A program made the translations under genes and the position numbers. DNA of 37,915 nucleotides, taken from positions 1 through 37,915 of the forward strand of contig CAZSFR010000004.1 of assembly GCA_964606295.1 (NCBI GenBank), written 5' to 3'. Under the pieces are notes generated by a model, which made no database searches, was not told the DNA's origin, and saw nothing but the letters and a program-made list of their open reading frames with translations. Shown one piece after another: positions 23,059 through 30,208 of the stretch. The stretch's first letter is position 1, and each line of letters starts with the position of its first letter. This stretch comes from JAGOPB01 sp964606295 (GTDB taxonomy: Bacteria; Patescibacteriota; Minisyncoccia; Phycocordibacterales; UBA9973).

Positions 23059-23751
23059 TTATCTCCAATTCTTTTTAATCAAGGCCGCCTCTGCAGCCTG
23101 TTGTTCTCCTTCTTGTTTAGATTTACCCTTGCCTTGGGCGATTTCTTCGTCGCCGAAGAATACACCAACCACGAAATGTTTGTCGTGGTCAGGTCCTGAT
23201 TCCTGAATCACTTTGTACGCAGGTGTGACACCGACATGCTCTTGAGCCATTTCTTGGACAAGGCTTTTCGAATCTCTCCAGAGCTTTTTTGAAACTATCT
23301 CGTCCACTCGCGGAAGGAGATACTTTGTGACGAATTCTCGCGCTATGTCATACCCTTGATCCAGATACACTGCACCGAGAAATGCCTCAAATGTGTTTGC
23401 TAAGATGTACTGTCGTGCTTTGCCCGTATCCTTTGCCTCTCCCTTGGAAAGTAGCAAGTAATCATTCATGCCGAGTGTCTGTGCGATTTCTGCAATAATA
23501 GTTGCGTTTACAAGTGCAGCACGGTAGGACGTCAACATTCCCTCGGGTTCGTCCTTGTACTTCGCAAAAAGAAAATCAGTCACGATAAGTTCCAAAACTG
23601 CATCTCCCAGGAATTCGAGACGCTCATTGTGCTCCACGCCAGTGTTCGCATTCTCGTTGAGGTATGAACGGTGAGTAAAAGCTGTTTTTAAAATGTTCTT
23701 GTCCTTGAAGAGGACACCTGAAGTTTTTTCAAATTCGCTAAAATCAATCAT
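23059..23751 (-). CDS. rnc: Ribonuclease III
   Basis: 230 residues. The RNase III signature NERLEFLGDAVLELIVTDFL and the second acidic site in ANTFEAFLGAVYLDQG give the catalytic Glu/Asp set. A C-terminal dsRNA-binding domain (about 155-228) includes SKSLVQEMAQEHVG, TPAYKVIQESGPDHDKHF and KGKSKQEGEQQAAEAAL. It processes rRNA precursors and other double-stranded RNA. The 83-bp gap upstream holds a long hairpin (23769-23830) that could be its own substrate. It lies in the nusB-rnc-smc order. Confidence 0.96.
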   Translation of the reverse strand: MIDFSEFEKTSGVLFKDKNILKTAFTHRSYLNENANTGVEHNERLEFLGDAVLELIVTDFLFAKYKDEPEGMLTSYRAALVNATIIAEIAQTLGMNDYLLLSKGEAKDTGKARQYILANTFEAFLGAVYLDQGYDIAREFVTKYLLPRVDEIVSKKLWRDSKSLVQEMAQEHVGVTPAYKVIQESGPDHDKHFVVGVFFGDEEIAQGKGKSKQEGEQQAAEAALIKKNWR

Positions 23752-23768
23752 AAGATAGTGACAAGCGG

Positions 23769-23830
23769 AAAGTTTAAAGCTAAAAGCAGATAAATCTAGT
23801 ATTCGCTTTAGGCTTTGAGCTTTAAACTTT
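23769..23830. repeat. Long hairpin repeat upstream of rnc
   Basis: AAAGTTTAAAGCT (23769-23781) pairs perfectly with AGCTTTAAACTTT (23818-23830), and six further positions pair with one mismatch, giving a stem of about 19 bp around a 24-nt loop. It belongs to the dispersed repeat family. Its place in the rnc leader suggests RNase III cleavage (inference). Confidence 0.75.
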
Positions 23831-23834
23831 TTAC

Positions 23835-24737
23835 TTATTTATTATTAGTAATTATGCCAATCGCCTTGGCTGTATATTTTGTAATATCGTCGTACATTTT
23901 CAAGTCGACAACCTCTTCCAGTGGAAACCACTTCACATCATCAAGACCGCCCTCCTTTTCTAGCTTCACTGGCTTGTACTTCGCTTCTGCAAGAAAATAG
24001 ACAACGTGCTTTCTGACTTTGCCGGTTTTTGGATGCGTCGCTATGTATTCGTTTTCTCCGAGCTTCTCTTTCACTTCGATGTCGAGTCCGATTTCTTCCT
24101 TCACCGAACGAGCAAGTCCTGCTTCGTCGGTTTCGCCGTCATCAATCCCACCTTTTGAAAGAGTCCAGTAGCCGAAAACGTCATGCACCATCGCAACATG
24201 CATTCGTCCATCATGTCGCGCATAAATAACAGCACTACCTTTGCGTTCTATTTTGAGAGTTGAGAGATCAACTTCCTCATTTTTAATCTGGCGCTTCGAT
24301 TTCTGTTCTTTGCCAGGCTCACCTATTTCTTTGTAGACAGCACCGAGTACTCCATTGATGAACTTGCTCGAGCTTTCTCCTCCAAATGTTTTAGCAAGCT
24401 CGATAGCTTCATTCAAAGACACTTTCGGTGGCACTTCTTCGTAGTTCCCAAAAAGAAGCTCTGCGAGTCCAAGACGCAAAATATTGCGGTCGACGGCATT
24501 GATCTTCTCGACAGGCCACTCTGGCGCAGCTTTGCCGATTACCTGATCAATGATCGTGCGCTTTTTGACCACGAGATCGACGAGGTGCTCCATAAACGGC
24601 ATATCGTCAAGTCCCGGAGCGAATTCTTCTGCCATGCGCGCAAGTGTGCTGGGGATTATCTCGGCATTGTTACCCTTAAAATCCCACTCGAAGAGGGTTT
24701 GAAGTATGACTGATCTAGAGAGGTGGCGGTTTGCCAT
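23835..24737 (-). CDS. nusB: NusB antitermination factor fused to a Nudix-like domain
   Basis: 300 residues, twice the usual NusB length. Residues 1-140 are NusB: NRHLSRSVILQTLFEWDF, INAVDRNILRLGLAELLF, and SLNEAIELAKTFGGESSSKFINGVL. A charged linker (about 143-160) leads to a Nudix fold with GGIDDGETDEAGLARSVKEEIGL; relative to GX5EX7REUXEEXGU, the first catalytic Glu of REU is Ser (RSV) while the EE pair remains. NusB binds boxA RNA with S10 in rRNA antitermination; the Nudix part may be a weakened hydrolase or a nucleotide sensor. A frameshift joining two genes is unlikely because the linker reads smoothly. Confidence 0.93.
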   Translation of the reverse strand: MANRHLSRSVILQTLFEWDFKGNNAEIIPSTLARMAEEFAPGLDDMPFMEHLVDLVVKKRTIIDQVIGKAAPEWPVEKINAVDRNILRLGLAELLFGNYEEVPPKVSLNEAIELAKTFGGESSSKFINGVLGAVYKEIGEPGKEQKSKRQIKNEEVDLSTLKIERKGSAVIYARHDGRMHVAMVHDVFGYWTLSKGGIDDGETDEAGLARSVKEEIGLDIEVKEKLGENEYIATHPKTGKVRKHVVYFLAEAKYKPVKLEKEGGLDDVKWFPLEEVVDLKMYDDITKYTAKAIGIITNNK

Positions 24738-24804
24738 AAAAGAACGATGATTTGTTTTTTATTAATAAATAGGGCTTAGATTGAGACGAGAAGCAGTCGC
24801 TTCA

Positions 24805-25026
24805 TTAGCTCTTTTTTCCTTTTACTGCTTTCTTCTGCTTCTTTTCGGTTTTCTTAACCACATCTATAACTTGACGGCCCTTGTAACGTCCGTCTGCCAT
24901 AGAAACCCTGTGGCGAAGGTGGGGCACATTCGTTGCCTTATCGTATACTATTGCACTTCCCGTGAGGGCGTGGTGGGAGCGACGGTTTTTCGTGTGCGCT
25001 CGCGTATGTCTCATTCGTACTACCAT
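24805..25026 (-). CDS. rpmF: 50S ribosomal protein L32
   Basis: 73 residues. MRHTRAHTKNRRSHHAL and the HRVSMADGRYKGRQVI core are L32. The two CxxC pairs of zinc-binding L32 are missing (DKATNVPHLRHRVSMADGRYKG), so this is the cysteine-free form. The Lys-rich tail (KKTEKKQKKAVKGKKS) is typical. The start at 25026 is supported by an extended -10 box 9 nt upstream; MRHT at 25014 is the alternative. Confidence 0.93.
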   Translation of the reverse strand: MVVRMRHTRAHTKNRRSHHALTGSAIVYDKATNVPHLRHRVSMADGRYKGRQVIDVVKKTEKKQKKAVKGKKS

Positions 25027-25035
25027 ATGAGCGAA

Positions 25036-25044
25036 ATACTAACA
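25036..25044 (-). promoter_or_regulatory. Extended -10 promoter of rpmF
   Basis: Minus strand TGT-TAGTAT, 9 nt, ATG at 25026. The same core precedes thrS. Confidence 0.55.
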
Positions 25045-25070
25045 AATAAAGGCAATTTTGGCAAGAAAAT

Positions 25071-25097
25071 AGCCATATGCGGAAATTGCATATGGCT
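25071..25097 (-). terminator. Hairpin terminator after the orphan gene 25118-25669
   Basis: Perfect 10-bp arms AGCCATATGC/GCATATGGCT with a 7-nt loop, followed on the minus strand by ATTTTCTTG. The T run is weak. Confidence 0.6.
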
Positions 25098-25117
25098 GAA
25101 AATATCTTAAGTATAAA

Positions 25118-25669
25118 TTATAGAAGGAACATTTGCGCCTGTTCATACGTGATTGAGGTTTTTTTCTCTCTCGCGTATGTAAGCGCTGACGTGATTGCGT
25201 CTTTGAAATCTGGGTGTGTTTTGATTTCTAATAGTCCTTTCTTTACGTCTCTCAAAAGTGACGCTTCAAAATTCAGGGTCAATTGAATCAACGCAATGAC
25301 CAGTAAAATCCTGCAATCCCCTGATACATGAGAAATCGCATCACTGATGCTTACCTCGCAAATGTAATCAACTGTATTCAGAAGGAAAGGATTCGGCTTT
25401 CCAAAATATGCATGTGCAACATTCCATTCACACGAAGTATTGTTGGCGTGAGGAATAGCGCAGATTAATTTTTTGAACTTCTCAGATTTAAATCCTGTGA
25501 GTATCTCAAATTCCTTTTTTATATCCATGCTCGCTGTGTTCGCAAACGGAAAATAATACTCAAAGGTTCGATACCCTGTTGCTTTTTTCACCATCACGAC
25601 AGTGATCGGTTTATGCGAATTCCCACCAAATGAGATGAACCCGTTTAAAAGAATTTCCTCTATTTCCAT
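25118..25669 (-). CDS. Hypothetical protein
   Basis: 183 residues with no family that I recognise. There is no signal peptide. The first half is mixed alpha/beta (ITVVMVKKATGYRTFEYYFPF); the second has a hydrophobic helix (about 120-137, CRILLVIALIQLTLNF) and helical stretches ending in EKKTSITYEQAQMFLL. Three cysteines are spread out with no CxxC. Base use is like the neighbours. It lies between rnhB and rpmF with its own terminator; a TATTCT box about 24 nt upstream may drive it. The HANNTSCEWNVAHAYFG patch has two His but no known motif. Confidence 0.75.
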   Translation of the reverse strand: MEIEEILLNGFISFGGNSHKPITVVMVKKATGYRTFEYYFPFANTASMDIKKEFEILTGFKSEKFKKLICAIPHANNTSCEWNVAHAYFGKPNPFLLNTVDYICEVSISDAISHVSGDCRILLVIALIQLTLNFEASLLRDVKKGLLEIKTHPDFKDAITSALTYAREKKTSITYEQAQMFLL

Positions 25670-25707
25670 CGGAAAGATTTTAGTTGCCCCTAAGAATACC
25701 CTGTGAA

Positions 25708-26343
25708 CTACTGATTGTCAAATGAGGTGAGGAAGCTCTGCCGATGAAGAGGCGATGTGCCAAATGAACGAAGACTTTTGTAATGACTAGGTGTGCCATA
25801 TCCTTTGTGAGTTTCGAAATCGTACAATGGATATTGTAGGGCAAGTCTATCCATGTATTTGTCGCGTGCGACTTTCGCAACTATCGACGCAAGAGCAATT
25901 GTCGGCTCTTTCTCATCACCTCGTATAATCGTCTTCTGAAACACATATTCTTTTGGAGCACGTAGTCCTCCGTCGAGAAGCACGGTGGTGTTTTCTCGGA
26001 AATCTAAAAACAGCAAGTCATTTTCGTCTGCAAGTTCGCGTTCCAACTTTTTGATTGATCGTGCAAGCGCACATTTGATGGCTTTTGCAATTCCGATGCG
26101 ATCAATCACTCGCGCAGAAACAAAAGAATACGCAAACGCGCATTTTCCTTTCTTGCGACAGTCAGTGAGATATTTTACCCACGCTTCTCTTTTTTGTGGT
26201 GAGAGTTTCTTTGAATCGTGAAGTGCGTGCGGTGCATGTGCGAGAAGTGAGTAGTCGTGAATAATGAATGCGCCGACACAGACAGGACCAGCAATCGGAC
26301 CTCGTCCGACTTCGTCGATGCCAATCACGAAACGATGATGCAT
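25708..26343 (-). CDS. rnhB: Ribonuclease HII
   Basis: 211 residues from the ATG at 26343. The N-terminal motif IGIDEVGRGPIAGPV supplies the Asp-Glu catalytic pair; further signs are HDSKKLSPQKREAW, AKVARDKYMDRLALQYPLYDFETHKGYGTPSHY and the GTSPLHRQSF end. RNase HII removes ribonucleotides and primers from RNA-DNA hybrids. Upstream ATGs at 26349 and 26358 are in frame, but TATAAT lies exactly 6 nt before 26343, which makes that ATG the +1. A still longer frame would overlap dnaE and is not credible. Confidence 0.95.
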   Translation of the reverse strand: MHHRFVIGIDEVGRGPIAGPVCVGAFIIHDYSLLAHAPHALHDSKKLSPQKREAWVKYLTDCRKKGKCAFAYSFVSARVIDRIGIAKAIKCALARSIKKLERELADENDLLFLDFRENTTVLLDGGLRAPKEYVFQKTIIRGDEKEPTIALASIVAKVARDKYMDRLALQYPLYDFETHKGYGTPSHYKSLRSFGTSPLHRQSFLTSFDNQ

Positions 26344-26349
26344 ACACAT

Positions 26350-26355
26350 ATTATA
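26350..26355 (-). promoter_or_regulatory. -10 box of rnhB
   Basis: Minus strand TATAAT, 6 nt (ATGTGT), ATG at 26343. It is divergent from the dnaE promoter 75 bp away. Confidence 0.65.
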
Positions 26356-26426
26356 CATAGATATGATGCGACTTCGCAACACACATTTCGCCTTTGTACA
26401 TGTGGCTTTTATACGAACCTTCGCCC

Positions 26427-26435
26427 TGTTATAAT
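26427..26435 (+). promoter_or_regulatory. Extended -10 promoter of dnaE
   Basis: TGT-TATAAT with the ATG at 26444 8 nt downstream. An in-frame ATG at 26438 would lie only 2 nt after the box and so before the expected +1; this favours 26444. Confidence 0.7.
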
Positions 26436-26443
26436 CCATGTGC

Positions 26444-29400
26444 ATGAATCCTCGACCTCCGTTTACCCATCTTCATACCCACAGTCATTACTCACTCCTT
26501 GACGGCATGTCCAAAGTGCCCAACTTGGTCAAAAAGGCAAAGGAGTGTGGCATGACAGCACTCGCTCTCACTGACCACGGCGCAATGTACGGCGCCATAG
26601 AATTTTACAAAGAATGCAAAAAGGAAGGTATCAAACCCATCATCGGAGTGGAGGCATACGTCGCAACACGGACACGATACGACAAGGAGCCTGACCATGA
26701 CGGACGTCGCTACCATCTCACCTTGCTTGCGAAGAATAATAAAGGCTACAAAAATCTGATGCACATGACGACGCTTGCTAACACGGAAGGCTTCTACTAC
26801 AAACCACGCATCGACAAAGAACTTTTGCAAAAATACGGTCAGGGAATCATCTGTCTATCTGGGTGTCCCGGAAGTGAGTTTATTACATTGCTTAAAAATA
26901 ATCATCGAGAGGAAGCAAAAGACCTTCTCATTTTTTATATTTCATGTTTCGGCAAAGAAGATGTCTTCATCGAAGTCATGAAGCACGACGAAATCGATTG
27001 GTATACGCCACTTGTTCCACAAATTATCGCCATCTCGAAAGAGCTCGACTTGCCAATCGTCGGTACGTGGGATTCGCACTATCTCCACATTGATGATGTG
27101 GAGGCTCACGACACTCTCGTTGCTATCAACACAGGGTCTGATATCAACACAAAGAAGATGAGCATGAAGGACGGCAATTATTCCTTCATCGATACTGAAA
27201 CAGCGTACGACGTCTTCAAAGATATACCAGGAGCCGCGGAGAACACGATGAAAGTTGCCGAGCTTGTGAATTTGGAAATCGAACTCGACAAGCTTTACTT
27301 CCCTGACTACAAAATCGAGGAAGGTCAGACAGCGGACGGACTTTTGCGAGCATTGGCAGAAGCAGGATATGAGCTTCGAAAGATGGAGAAGTCTGAGGTA
27401 GCAGTGACACGCCTCAACTACGAACTCGACATCATTAAAATGAAAGGCTACGCATCTTATTTCTTAGTCGTTGCTGACCTACTGCGTTACGCTCGAGAAA
27501 ACGGTATTCTCTCGAACATTAGAGGCTCTGTCGCGGGATCATTGACGACATACCTCCTCGGCATCACAAGCGTGGATCCATTGGAATACAAGCTTCCTTT
27601 TGAACGTTTCCTCAACCCAGAACGTCCGAGTGCTCCTGATATCGACATGGACTTTGCTGATAACCGTCGAGACGAAATGATTGAATACGCGAAGCAAAAG
27701 TATGGAGAAGACAGGGTCGTCCAAATAGGAACATTTGGAACGATGATGGCGAGAGGCTCTGTCCGCGATGTCGCACGCGCGCTCGGATATCCGTACTCTA
27801 CAGGAGACCGGATTTCAAAACTTATCCCAATGGGAAGCCAAGGATTTCCGATGACTATCGACAAAGCGATGGAGATGGTTGAAGAACTCAAAACAGCATA
27901 CGAAGAGGAGCGCGATACGAAAATAATTATCGATATTGCAAAGCGCATGGAAGGATGTGCGCGCCACATCAGTGTTCATGCGGCAGGCGTCGTCATCTCA
28001 CCCAAACCTCTCTGGGAATTCACTCCGATTCAGTTTGATCCAAAAGGCGGAAAGATGATTACCCAGTACGACATGTACTCGATCGAAGATGCGGGGCTTC
28101 CAAAATTCGACTTCCTCGGCATTCGCAACCTCTCTATCCTCGCTGACGCGGTGAAACTCGTAAAAATAATATTTGATATCGATGTCGACCTCGACACAGT
28201 TGATTTGGTGGATCAAAAAACTTTTGACCTTCTCGCACGTGGTGATACGGAAGGACTCTTCCAATTGAATGGCTCAGGTATGACGCGTTGGCTCAAGGAA
28301 CTCAAGCCGACAACGATTCATGATATCAATGCGATGGTTGCACTCTACCGTCCCGGCCCGATGCAGTTTATTCCTGACTATATTGCGCGAAAGCACAATC
28401 CAAAACTAATCACGTACCAAGACAAGGCGTTCGAGACGATTTTGAAACAAACATACGGCATCTTGGTCTATCAAGACGATCTCCTCATCATCGCGCATGA
28501 CTTGGCGGGATATTCGTGGGGCGAAGTCGACAAATTCCGCAAAGCAGTCGGAAAGAAAATCCCTGAAGAAATGGCAGCCCAAAAGGAAAAATTTATCAAA
28601 GGTTGTATTGCGACGTCTGGATGGAGTGAGAACAAAGCAACGGAAATATGGAAATGGATTGAACCTTTCGCAGCGTATGGATTCAACAAGGCCCACTCTG
28701 CATCATACGGACGTGTCGCATACCAAACTGCATACATGAAGGCCAACTTCCCCGTTCCCTACATGACAGCAATCCTTACTGCAGAATCTGGGGATGTGGA
28801 CAAAGTCGGGGAAATAATCGCGGAATGTCGTCGCATGGGAATCGTTATTTTGCCTCCAAACATCAACGAAAGCTTCGGCGGATTCACTGTCGTTACAGGC
28901 GACGGAGAAGATCTTCGCGAATCCAAAACGATACGTTTCGGCCTTTACTCGATCAAAAACTTAGGAGGCGACATCGCTGATGCTATCATCAAAGAGAGAA
29001 AAGCAAGCGGTCCATTTACATCTATCACCAACTTCCTTGATCGCATCACCCACAAAAACCTCAACAAAAAATCTCTCGAGGCTCTCGCAATGTGTGGTGC
29101 ACTCGACGACTTTTCTGAACGTAAATCGCTTCTTTTCAATACAGATGCTCTGCTCGAATACAACCGTGAGAAAATCCGTAGTGCGGGCCAAAAATCTCTC
29201 TTTGGCGGAGACTCTGGTATTGCTATGACTGAACTCAAGCTCCAAGCGATTGATCCTGCCCTTCCTGCCGAAAAGCTCTTGTGGGAGCGCGAACTCCTCG
29301 GACTCTACATCTCAGGCCATCCACTAGATCCGTGGCGTGAAAAGATCGAACAAGTTGGAAATACAATTCTCAAAATCAAAAAAGACGGGCGACGTGAGGC

Positions 29401-29653
29401 AACAGTCATGCTCGCATCCCTCGTCGAAGATGTGCGCCTCTTCAACACGAAAGGAAAAAATGAACGTATGGCATTCATAAAGCTCGGCGACTTTACGGGT
29501 TCTATAGAGGCAGTGGTATTTCCAAAACTATTCAAGACAACAGCGGATTTATTTGTTAAAGACAGAGTAGTTGCAATAAAGGCAAAAATTACAGAACGAA
29601 ACGGCGACAAATATCTTGCAATCGAGGAAATAAAAGAATTAAAGATGGAATAA
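26444..29653 (+). CDS. dnaE: DNA polymerase III alpha subunit
   Basis: 1069 residues from the ATG at 26444 (MNPRPPFTHLHTHSHYSLLDG). The order is a PHP domain (HLHTHSHYSLLDG, ALTDHGAMYG, GTWDSHYLHIDD), palm with the catalytic aspartates PDIDMDFADNRRDEM, the HISVHAAGVVIS region, fingers (GTMMARGSVRDVARALG; FNKAHSASYGRVAYQTAYMKANFP), a helix-hairpin-helix region, and a C-terminal OB fold (MAFIKLGDFTGSIEAVVFPKLF). The size is normal to slightly short. PHP His/Asp residues look intact, so proofreading by PHP is possible. It is the main replicative polymerase. Directly followed by a terminator palindrome that serves the converging orphan gene. Confidence 0.97.
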   Translation: MNPRPPFTHLHTHSHYSLLDGMSKVPNLVKKAKECGMTALALTDHGAMYGAIEFYKECKKEGIKPIIGVEAYVATRTRYDKEPDHDGRRYHLTLLAKNNKGYKNLMHMTTLANTEGFYYKPRIDKELLQKYGQGIICLSGCPGSEFITLLKNNHREEAKDLLIFYISCFGKEDVFIEVMKHDEIDWYTPLVPQIIAISKELDLPIVGTWDSHYLHIDDVEAHDTLVAINTGSDINTKKMSMKDGNYSFIDTETAYDVFKDIPGAAENTMKVAELVNLEIELDKLYFPDYKIEEGQTADGLLRALAEAGYELRKMEKSEVAVTRLNYELDIIKMKGYASYFLVVADLLRYARENGILSNIRGSVAGSLTTYLLGITSVDPLEYKLPFERFLNPERPSAPDIDMDFADNRRDEMIEYAKQKYGEDRVVQIGTFGTMMARGSVRDVARALGYPYSTGDRISKLIPMGSQGFPMTIDKAMEMVEELKTAYEEERDTKIIIDIAKRMEGCARHISVHAAGVVISPKPLWEFTPIQFDPKGGKMITQYDMYSIEDAGLPKFDFLGIRNLSILADAVKLVKIIFDIDVDLDTVDLVDQKTFDLLARGDTEGLFQLNGSGMTRWLKELKPTTIHDINAMVALYRPGPMQFIPDYIARKHNPKLITYQDKAFETILKQTYGILVYQDDLLIIAHDLAGYSWGEVDKFRKAVGKKIPEEMAAQKEKFIKGCIATSGWSENKATEIWKWIEPFAAYGFNKAHSASYGRVAYQTAYMKANFPVPYMTAILTAESGDVDKVGEIIAECRRMGIVILPPNINESFGGFTVVTGDGEDLRESKTIRFGLYSIKNLGGDIADAIIKERKASGPFTSITNFLDRITHKNLNKKSLEALAMCGALDDFSERKSLLFNTDALLEYNREKIRSAGQKSLFGGDSGIAMTELKLQAIDPALPAEKLLWERELLGLYISGHPLDPWREKIEQVGNTILKIKKDGRREATVMLASLVEDVRLFNTKGKNERMAFIKLGDFTGSIEAVVFPKLFKTTADLFVKDRVVAIKAKITERNGDKYLAIEEIKELKME

Positions 29654-29683
29654 AAAAAACTGTCTGAAAATATTTTCAGACAG
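29652..29683 (-). terminator. Intrinsic terminator of the orphan gene 29702-29989
   Basis: Perfect 24-bp palindrome (CTGTCTGAAAAT arms, 29660-29683) followed on the minus strand by eight T. In the plus direction the T run is missing, so dnaE may not be terminated efficiently. Confidence 0.85.
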
Positions 29684-29701
29684 GGGGTTGTGTGAGATCT
29701 T

Positions 29702-29989
29702 TTAGATTTTTTCAAATTCATTTGGTTTTTGCGCCGTGGGCACAGAATTTCTAGCGTCGCGATTACTTTTTTTGTCACCACTAACTAGGTGTGCTGTTTT
29801 TATGTCGTCCAAACTCTCGAATTGCTCAAGTATGTCCGAGCTCACTTCATCGCAAAGAGCAAGATGCGAACAGGTCGCTTTCATAATCGTCATTTTCAAA
29901 GAATCATATAATCCCGAAGATGTCGCGCTACCCACTGTAGTGACGAGGGCCACAGTGCGCTGGCAGAATCTGCATGTCATTGTCTTCAT
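29702..29989 (-). CDS. Small cysteine-containing orphan protein
   Basis: 95 residues from ATG 29989, or 92 from ATG 29980 (MTCRFCQRTVALVTT). The CxxC pair at the N-terminus (CRFC) and later CSHLALC could bind a metal or form a disulphide. The C-terminal third is Ser/Asn/Lys-rich and probably disordered. No signal peptide and no family recognised. It is expressed from a distant -35/-10 promoter through a leader of about 145 nt with a leader peptide and competing hairpins; the leader peptide resembles its own N-terminus. A private terminator follows. Its neighbours dnaE and thrS are unrelated in strand. Confidence 0.7.
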   Translation of the reverse strand: MKTMTCRFCQRTVALVTTVGSATSSGLYDSLKMTIMKATCSHLALCDEVSSDILEQFESLDDIKTAHLVSGDKKSNRDARNSVPTAQKPNEFEKI

Positions 29990-30009
29990 ATTTTTAAGTT
30001 TTAGGTTTT

Positions 30010-30097
30010 AAAAGAAAATCAGCTTTCAAGTCTGAAAGCTGATGTCTGAGTTCAAGAGAGTCTAAACGCAAATATCAACTTTCAGGAGTGAAAGCTC
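30010..30097 (-). promoter_or_regulatory. Attenuator-like leader with competing hairpins
   Basis: Minus strand order: segment 1 AGCTTTCA (30096-30089), segment 2 TGAAAGTTGAT (30084-30074), segment 3 ATCAGCTTTCA (30043-30033), segment 4 TGAAAGCTGAT (30028-30018), then TTTCTTTT. 1:2 pairs over 8 bp with one G-U, 2:3 over 11 bp with one G-U, and 3:4 perfectly over 11 bp with a U run, i.e. a terminator. The leader peptide stop codon lies in segment 2. This is the classical layout of translation-coupled transcription attenuation; function is inferred. Confidence 0.6.
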
Positions 30098-30134
30098 GGG
30101 TGACGGCCACGACTGTTGCGTTTCTACATGCCAT
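30075..30134 (-). CDS. 19-residue leader peptide
   Basis: ATG 30134 to TGA 30077-30075, encoding MACRNATVVAVTRAFTPES. The -10 box TAAACT is exactly 6 nt upstream, the spacing seen for the leaderless genes of this window. Codons 7-12 (TVVAVT) precede segment 1 of the hairpin set, where stalling would favour 2:3 pairing. The beginning also resembles the start of the downstream orphan (MTCRFCQRTVALVT). Confidence 0.5.
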   Translation of the reverse strand: MACRNATVVAVTRAFTPES

Positions 30135-30140
30135 GAAACG

Positions 30141-30169
30141 AGTTTACTCCACCTGCCTTTCCTCGTCAA
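30141..30169 (-). promoter_or_regulatory. Promoter of the leader peptide and orphan gene
   Basis: Minus strand TTGACG (30169-30164), 17-nt spacer, TAAACT (30146-30141). Confidence 0.65.
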
Positions 30170-30193
30170 GCCCTACTCAAAATAAGGGAGAAA

Positions 30194-30202
30194 TGTTAGT
30201 AT
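30194..30202 (+). promoter_or_regulatory. Extended -10 promoter of thrS
   Basis: TGT-TAGTAT, 6 nt, ATG at 30209. The transcript would begin at the start codon, so no T-box leader is possible from this promoter, and no T-box consensus is visible in 29990-30208. Confidence 0.65.
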
Positions 30203-30208
30203 AGCCTT

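Noticed and set aside
29990..30208. T-box riboswitch upstream of thrS
   Set aside because: No T-box consensus in the plus direction; the thrS promoter is adjacent to the start codon, and the hairpins fit the minus-strand leader better.
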